The notes under the pieces were generated by a model, which was given only the letters and a program-made list of their open reading frames with translations, searched no databases and was not told the origin of the DNA. 12,579 nucleotides of DNA from Bacillota bacterium (GTDB taxonomy: Bacteria > Bacillota > Clostridia > Acetivibrionales > DSM-2933), in assembly GCA_030705945.1 (NCBI GenBank), contig JAUZPS010000077.1:1-12579 (forward strand), given 5' to 3'. Positions 8,883 through 12,579 of the stretch are shown piece after piece. Position 1 is the stretch's first letter. Each line of letters opens with the position of its first letter. The translations under genes and the position numbers were made by a program.

Positions 8883-8911
8883 TGTCACATCTTAACTACA
8901 AAATGTCACAT
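8883..8911. promoter_or_regulatory. Direct repeat TGTCACAT, 21-bp period
   Basis: TGTCACAT occurs at 8883-8890 and again at 8904-8911, exactly 21 bp apart, close to two helical turns. Relative to the phospholipase -10 candidate this is about -34 to -41 and -55 to -62, the geometry expected of tandem activator (response-regulator type) sites. It does not match the VirR box. The binding protein is unknown. Confidence 0.4.
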
Positions 8912-8988
8912 TTTTAATTATGCGGCATTACATTTACACTTTTTATATGCCAGTTAGGTAGTATCAAAAATAAAACTTGTCAACTGGT

Positions 8989-9053
8989 CGTTTCAAAAGC
9001 TTGATATAATGGGTTCTCATAATATAAACTTGAACAAGGAATTTTTTGAAACG
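8989..9053. repeat. Spaced inverted repeat CGTTTCAAAA / TTTTGAAACG
   Basis: Exact 10-bp arms at 8989-8998 and 9044-9053, separated by 45 bp. The enclosed DNA holds an extended -10 candidate. It could be a pair of protein-binding sites or a long hairpin stem. No target-site duplication is evident, so a transposon remnant is not supported. Confidence 0.45.
9002..9010 (+). promoter_or_regulatory. Extended -10 candidate (distal) inside the inverted repeat
   Basis: TGATATAAT is a TGn-TATAAT extended -10 reading right. A TTGTCA at 8977-8982 is too far away (22-bp spacer). If used, it would give a leader of about 150 nt for the gene at 9171. Its position between the arms of the inverted repeat suggests regulated use, but this is inference. 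Confidence 0.3.
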
Positions 9054-9096
9054 CCCTTATTCAAAGTAAATTATTTCAATACTTTCAGTAAAATTA

Positions 9097-9105
9097 TGTT
9101 ATAAT
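9097..9105 (+). promoter_or_regulatory. Extended -10 promoter candidate (proximal) for the gene at 9171
   Basis: TGTTATAAT is a perfect extended -10, with a start expected near 9112 and a leader of about 59 nt. No good -35 lies at 17 bp (CAATAC), as is common for extended -10 promoters. It overlaps ATAATTTATACA (9101-9112), an exact copy of the left arm and centre of the 8838-8860 dyad. Confidence 0.45.
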
Positions 9106-9170
9106 TTATACAAAAAGTTTTATATAAAAGGAAACTGTAGTAAACAAAAAAGTATAAATGGAGGCGCGCT

Positions 9171-9932
9171 ATGAAACGAATTATTGCTGTTGTTTTTATC
9201 ATTATAATGATTTTCCCATTATCATCACTGGCTGGACAAGAAATTTTCCAGCTTCGAAGGGTATATTACCCAATCGAAATTGATGGTAAAGAGGCAAAAA
9301 TCGAAAATCCAATACTAAATTATAATGGTTCCACCTATGTTCCTTTGAAATGGTTTAGTCAGATTACTCTATCTGGGGTTAATTGGGATAAAGACAATAA
9401 CAAAGTTAATATCTCCACATTGAAAGATGGAGTTGTTAAATTAAGCGAGTCAATGGATCCGGAGGAAGACTCATCTATTGATAATGAATTATTAAAATCA
9501 GCGCAAGAAAACTTAGAAATTAATGGCCATAAATACCATCTTGAAACTACCATTTACCGAAATTTTATGCCAGGAAAGACTATTCTGGATAAAGCTCTAG
9601 AAGGTGGTGTTACTGTTTTTGTTGTTGAAGATACCGGAGAAAAATTTTCACAATTTATGGACATACAGGATAGTTGGTTTGTTTACAAAGGTAAGGCATG
9701 GAAAATGAAATTTTTAAGCGCGGAAACTGTTAATTGCTCCAAGGGTATTATTGCTCTTGCAAAGCGATCACCGTCATTTCCAACTTTCGCCAACAACACA
9801 GGATCCGATAGTAATGGAGTAAGAATAGATCCTGATGCTGGAAAAGTAGATGTAGTTGTAAAAATCGTCGACAAAAATAACAAAACATTTTTTCTTAAAG
9901 CTAAAAATCAACCTATAGCTGCAGCTTCGTAA
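9171..9932 (+). CDS. Secreted protein with copper-amine-oxidase-N-like domain
   Basis: 253 residues. Residues 1-21 are a signal peptide (KR, hydrophobic run, SSLA then GQ). Residues about 32-84 resemble the copper amine oxidase-like N-terminal domain: PIEIDGKEAKIENPILNYNG, STYVPLKWF and a VNWDKDNNKVNIS strand pair. In Gram-positive bacteria this domain is a common extracellular stalk or surface module and does not imply amine oxidase activity; no catalytic domain is present. Residues 110-253 (with FMPGKTILDKAL, DSWFVYKGKAWKMKF and VDVVVKIVDKNNKTFFLKAK) I do not recognise. GGAGG lies 6 nt before the ATG, supporting this start. The YARHG lipoprotein gene follows after 91 bp with no clear terminator, so they are probably co-transcribed. 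Exact role unknown. Confidence 0.85.
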   Translation: MKRIIAVVFIIIMIFPLSSLAGQEIFQLRRVYYPIEIDGKEAKIENPILNYNGSTYVPLKWFSQITLSGVNWDKDNNKVNISTLKDGVVKLSESMDPEEDSSIDNELLKSAQENLEINGHKYHLETTIYRNFMPGKTILDKALEGGVTVFVVEDTGEKFSQFMDIQDSWFVYKGKAWKMKFLSAETVNCSKGIIALAKRSPSFPTFANNTGSDSNGVRIDPDAGKVDVVVKIVDKNNKTFFLKAKNQPIAAAS

Positions 9933-10023
9933 AGATAAATCACTTTTAATTTTACATATATATTTTGTAAAATAAAAATGGATGTAAAATGTTTATTTCA
10001 AAATATATAAAAGGAGTAATTTA

Positions 10024-10989
10024 ATGAAAAAATTCTTAATACTTATTTTTACAATAGCAGTTCTTAGCGGATGTAGTAAAAGCGCAAAAAATGAAGAACT
10101 ACAAGCTAATACTCCCCAAACTACTATGCCTGCTATAGTTGAAGTTACAGAACAAAAAACAGATATGAATATTCCAATATTAACAATCAATAGCAAAGAT
10201 TACGACTTAAGTTCAGAATTTAATATTTCTTCAACAGATAAATTAAGCAAAGAAGATTTAGGGTATTTACGAAACGGTATATATGCCAAATATGGATATA
10301 AATTTAAATCCAAAATATATTCAGAGTATTTCTCAAGATTTGATTGGTATGAGCCAAGTAAGGATAATGTTGATGAATTATTAAATGAGGTAGATAAGAA
10401 AAACATTCAATTGATACTAAATATGGAAAAAGGTTCAAAAGGCAACGAGCAAGTTGAAAGTGGTAAAACTTTCGAATTAACCAAACAAGATATAGCTAAT
10501 TTTGAAAAGAAACTTAGTGAAAGTGGCAACTGGAGTTTTTTAACTTGTGAATATAGCGAGCCGTCAGAAATTGACCCAAATGAAGTATTCTATACAGGTG
10601 GTGGCTTAAGCGCAAATATTTCTGAAGCAGAAAAAAAAGACTTATTAAAGAATTACGGATTTTCAGAAGAGGATTTTGATCTTGATTACATAAGAATCGA
10701 AACGACAGACATTAATAATCTTTTGCAAGAAAAGGTTGGATTAACTTTGAGAAGCATTAAAAAGAAGCTGACATATAAATATGTGTCAAAATATGACGCT
10801 TACTACAATTTCCATGGTGATACTAATTATATTGATTTGAAATGTGTTAGTGGAAATCATACCAGCGCAGGGTTATACGTAATCAATTATATAGCTAATT
10901 CGCATTCATCAAATCCAACTAACCGTAAAGTAACATTTAGAATTGTTGACAATAGAATTGTTTTTATTTCTAATGTTAAAGTGAACTAA
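10024..10989 (+). CDS. YARHG-domain lipoprotein
   Basis: 321 residues. A lipoprotein signal peptide ends in the lipobox LSGC, making Cys17 the lipidated residue and anchoring the protein on the outer face of the membrane. A polar, Thr/Gln-rich linker (about 18-50) follows. Residues about 74-136 match the YARHG domain (LRNGIYAKYGYKFKS, then YFSRFDWYEP), a small extracellular module of unknown biochemical function often found in clostridial lipoproteins. Residues 150-321 are unrecognised, with an aromatic-rich beta-like pattern near the end (YNFHGDTNYIDLKC, AGLYVINYIANS). AAGGAG sits 7 nt before the ATG, a near-ideal site. Base composition is markedly AT-rich: 14 G/C in the 60 bases of 10201-10260. 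Probably in one transcript with the gene at 9171. Function not known. Confidence 0.85.
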   Translation: MKKFLILIFTIAVLSGCSKSAKNEELQANTPQTTMPAIVEVTEQKTDMNIPILTINSKDYDLSSEFNISSTDKLSKEDLGYLRNGIYAKYGYKFKSKIYSEYFSRFDWYEPSKDNVDELLNEVDKKNIQLILNMEKGSKGNEQVESGKTFELTKQDIANFEKKLSESGNWSFLTCEYSEPSEIDPNEVFYTGGGLSANISEAEKKDLLKNYGFSEEDFDLDYIRIETTDINNLLQEKVGLTLRSIKKKLTYKYVSKYDAYYNFHGDTNYIDLKCVSGNHTSAGLYVINYIANSHSSNPTNRKVTFRIVDNRIVFISNVKVN

Positions 10990-11173
10990 AACAGATGTCG
11001 GATTCGCTAGCCGTCAGATGAAAGCCTTGTTCATAGGATGTACCATACTAGCGCTTAGAAGTTTAAGATTTACTTCACTCAGGCTATGAATTGTGAAGAA
11101 GTATTAATTTACATTTTACTGGAAGGAATGATAGAGAGATTGCTTGATAATCTTATTTACGAGGAGAGAGGTT
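10990..11173. other. Intergenic stretch with a GC-richer island
   Basis: 184 bp with no supported gene. Bases 10991-11060 hold 32 G/C in 70, well above the flanking genes. The island contains CGCTAG at 11005-11010 and its complement CTAGCG at 11048-11053, plus CAGATG twice (10992-10997, 11015-11020). There is no T-run, so a rho-independent terminator is not supported. It may be a dispersed intergenic repeat or a fragment of a lost element. The rest (11061-11160) is plain AT-rich leader DNA for the protease gene. Confidence 0.5.
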
Positions 11174-12579
11174 ATGGAATCAAAATCTTTATTTACACGC
11201 ATGTTAATGTCAATCTTGATGCTTATAGGGTTTTATACTCTGGCATTTGTTGTCATACTTGCGCTAATTATTACTCCAATTATACTTTCATATGGTGGAA
11301 GTATTGGTATAGCAGCATTTTGTTTTGTAACTTTTTATTTAGGGGTAATTGTTATAATTTTTTCAATTATTCCTAGGAGAATGAAGATAAAGGGGCGCGG
11401 AGTCAGGTTGCTCAGGGAGGAGCAACCCTTACTTTTCAATGAAATTGAGGACATCGCATCATCCTTGGGGCAAAATGTACCAGATGATGTATTTGTTAAT
11501 TTTGAGTTGAATGCATCGGTGACACAAACCAGTGGTTTTTTCGGCTTTAAGTCAAAGAGGATTATGATCATTGGTCTACCATTGTTGCAAGCATTGACAA
11601 TTTCCAAGTTCAGGGCTGTCATTGCTCATGAATTTGGTCACTACTATTCAGGAGATACAAAATTATTGCCAATTTTACATCAAGTGAATTCTGTAATTGG
11701 TAGAACTATTAAAAATCTTGGCATATATAATTCAAGGCTTCTAATACCTTTTGCTGCATATGCTAATCTTGTTTTAAGGATTACAAATAAAACAAGTAGG
11801 CTGCAAGAGTATATTGCTGATAGAATTGCGGCAAAAATAAGTGGTTATAAGAATCTAGAAGATGCTTTGAAAATAGTTGAAAGTTATCACTTTGCGCTTG
11901 TCAGCTATAAGGACTTTATAAATCATTTGCTTAAGTCTTTTTATTACACTGAACTTTCGTACGGTTTTGGCGAGTTCTTGAAATATCCAAAAATCCGAGC
12001 TTTAATTCCAGAAATGTTAAATCGAAGTATGGAAGATAAAATAATAAACTGCAAATATGATACTCATCCACCTCTTTGCAAGAGAATTGAAGCAATACAA
12101 GGAATAACTTCTAATGAATTAAATAATGATACTTTGGCAATATCATTGATCAGTGATATAAAGAAAGTTGAAGAGGGAGTATTGAAAAATGAGGTAGAAA
12201 CCGGTCAATTTAAGGAGTTTAGGTATGTCCTTTGGGATGAGCTGCTTGTTAAAGCGCTTATTCCAATATGGATGAAAGTGTTTGAACAATATGCCAATTC
12301 CATAAAGAACATCACCTTTAAGGAATTAGCGGATTTTAAAAATATGAATTTCAGAAATGACTTTATTACCCGTCTTGCAGAATGCCATGGGAAAGAACTT
12401 TATGAGAAAGAAGCTATAAGTCTATCAAAGCATACCCTTGGTGTTTTTATAACTCTGGCATTACTCAATGAAGATTGGGAACTTGAAATTTACCCAGGTT
12501 CAGATGTGATATTTAAAACGCAGAGTATGGAAATTAAACCTTTTGAGTTTTATGATCAAATAACAGGTAATTCGCTTTC
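11174..12579 (+). CDS. M48-family membrane zinc metalloprotease (partial)
   Basis: 468 codons, cut by the right edge. Two membrane segments lie at about residues 11-37 and 43-66, followed by a cytosol-facing or extracellular protease region. The zinc site is His152-Glu153-Phe-Gly-His156, preceded by FRAVIA, with the third ligand Glu212 in QEYIADRIAAK and the family Asp216. THPPLCKRI at 297-305 is the conserved M48 C-terminal THP motif. The order fits the HtpX/Ste24-like M48 peptidases, which cut misfolded or surplus membrane proteins. AGGAG (11162-11166) sits 7 nt before the ATG. The C-terminal part after about 310 (SLISDIKKVEEGV, DFKNMNFRNDF) extends beyond the HtpX catalytic core and is unassigned. 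It is in the same direction as the YARHG gene but 184 bp away, so operon membership is uncertain. It is not HtpX by itself, so no symbol is given. Confidence 0.88.
   Translation, partial: MESKSLFTRMLMSILMLIGFYTLAFVVILALIITPIILSYGGSIGIAAFCFVTFYLGVIVIIFSIIPRRMKIKGRGVRLLREEQPLLFNEIEDIASSLGQNVPDDVFVNFELNASVTQTSGFFGFKSKRIMIIGLPLLQALTISKFRAVIAHEFGHYYSGDTKLLPILHQVNSVIGRTIKNLGIYNSRLLIPFAAYANLVLRITNKTSRLQEYIADRIAAKISGYKNLEDALKIVESYHFALVSYKDFINHLLKSFYYTELSYGFGEFLKYPKIRALIPEMLNRSMEDKIINCKYDTHPPLCKRIEAIQGITSNELNNDTLAISLISDIKKVEEGVLKNEVETGQFKEFRYVLWDELLVKALIPIWMKVFEQYANSIKNITFKELADFKNMNFRNDFITRLAECHGKELYEKEAISLSKHTLGVFITLALLNEDWELEIYPGSDVIFKTQSMEIKPFEFYDQITGNSL

Larger units (their letters stand above)
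8784..9170. other. Divergent intergenic control region, no gene
   Basis: 387 bp between two divergently transcribed genes. It is very AT-rich and full of stops in all frames. I see no coding sequence, tRNA or riboswitch fold. It contains a near-perfect dyad, a direct repeat, a spaced inverted repeat and three candidate -10 elements, entered separately. No rho-independent terminator is needed or seen, because both genes point outward. Confidence 0.8.

Noticed and set aside
8978..8983. Perfect TTGACA on the minus strand as -35 of the phospholipase promoter
   Set aside because: The hexamer 17 bp downstream is TACCTA, and no good -10 occurs at 15-19 bp.
8989..9053. MITE or insertion-sequence remnant bounded by inverted repeats
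   Set aside because: The arms are only 10 bp and no flanking target duplication is visible. It is kept only as an inverted repeat.
9171..9932. A copper amine oxidase enzyme
   Set aside because: Only the small N-terminal-type module is present, with no catalytic domain or topaquinone motif.
11086..11376. 96-codon plus-strand frame before and overlapping the protease gene
   Set aside because: Most of it is an out-of-frame reading of the M48 membrane segments, and it has no convincing ribosome binding site.

Overview
The window looks like a chromosomal stretch from a low-GC Gram-positive bacterium, most likely one of the Clostridia. This rests on strong purine-rich ribosome binding sites, AT-rich intergenic DNA, typical Gram-positive signal peptides and a lipobox, and domain types common in clostridial exported proteins (YD/RHS repeats, GBS_Bsp-like repeat, copper-amine-oxidase-like N-terminal domain, YARHG). 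The genus cannot be fixed by reading alone. Every protein seen here is predicted to be exported or membrane-bound, so the window is an envelope and secretion region rather than a metabolic one.

Left part (1-8783, minus strand): two genes read leftwards and lie 78 bp apart, probably as one transcript. The first is a secreted zinc-dependent phospholipase C (7188-8783). Its catalytic domain has all nine expected metal ligands, including a tryptophan at the predicted mature N-terminus, and is followed by a PLAT/C2-like domain and a GBS_Bsp-like domain. The second (1-7109, open at the left edge) is a giant secreted RHS/YD-repeat protein with at least 2369 residues in the window. In order it has a signal peptide, a possible beta-trefoil lectin-like segment, a concanavalin/LamG-like domain, three Ig-like domains in tandem, an RHS-type N-terminal domain, a long YD-repeat array, an F5/8 type C (discoidin) domain inserted in that array, and then more YD repeats. 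The RHS core end, any C-terminal toxin tip and any immunity gene lie beyond the window.

Middle (8784-9170): an AT-rich divergent control region without a gene. It holds an 11-1-11 dyad over a candidate -10 of the phospholipase gene, a two-turn-spaced direct repeat just upstream of it, a separated 10-bp inverted repeat, and two extended -10 candidates pointing right.

Right part (9171-12579, plus strand, visibly more AT-rich): a secreted protein with a copper-amine-oxidase-N-like domain, a YARHG-domain lipoprotein, a short GC-richer intergenic island, and a membrane-embedded M48 zinc metalloprotease cut by the right edge. The first two are probably co-transcribed. The protease follows after 184 bp and may be separate.

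As a working model, the left operon exports a membrane-lipid-cleaving enzyme together with a large multi-adhesin RHS shell. The right genes look like envelope maintenance or sensing functions. A functional link between the two halves is not shown by the sequence.
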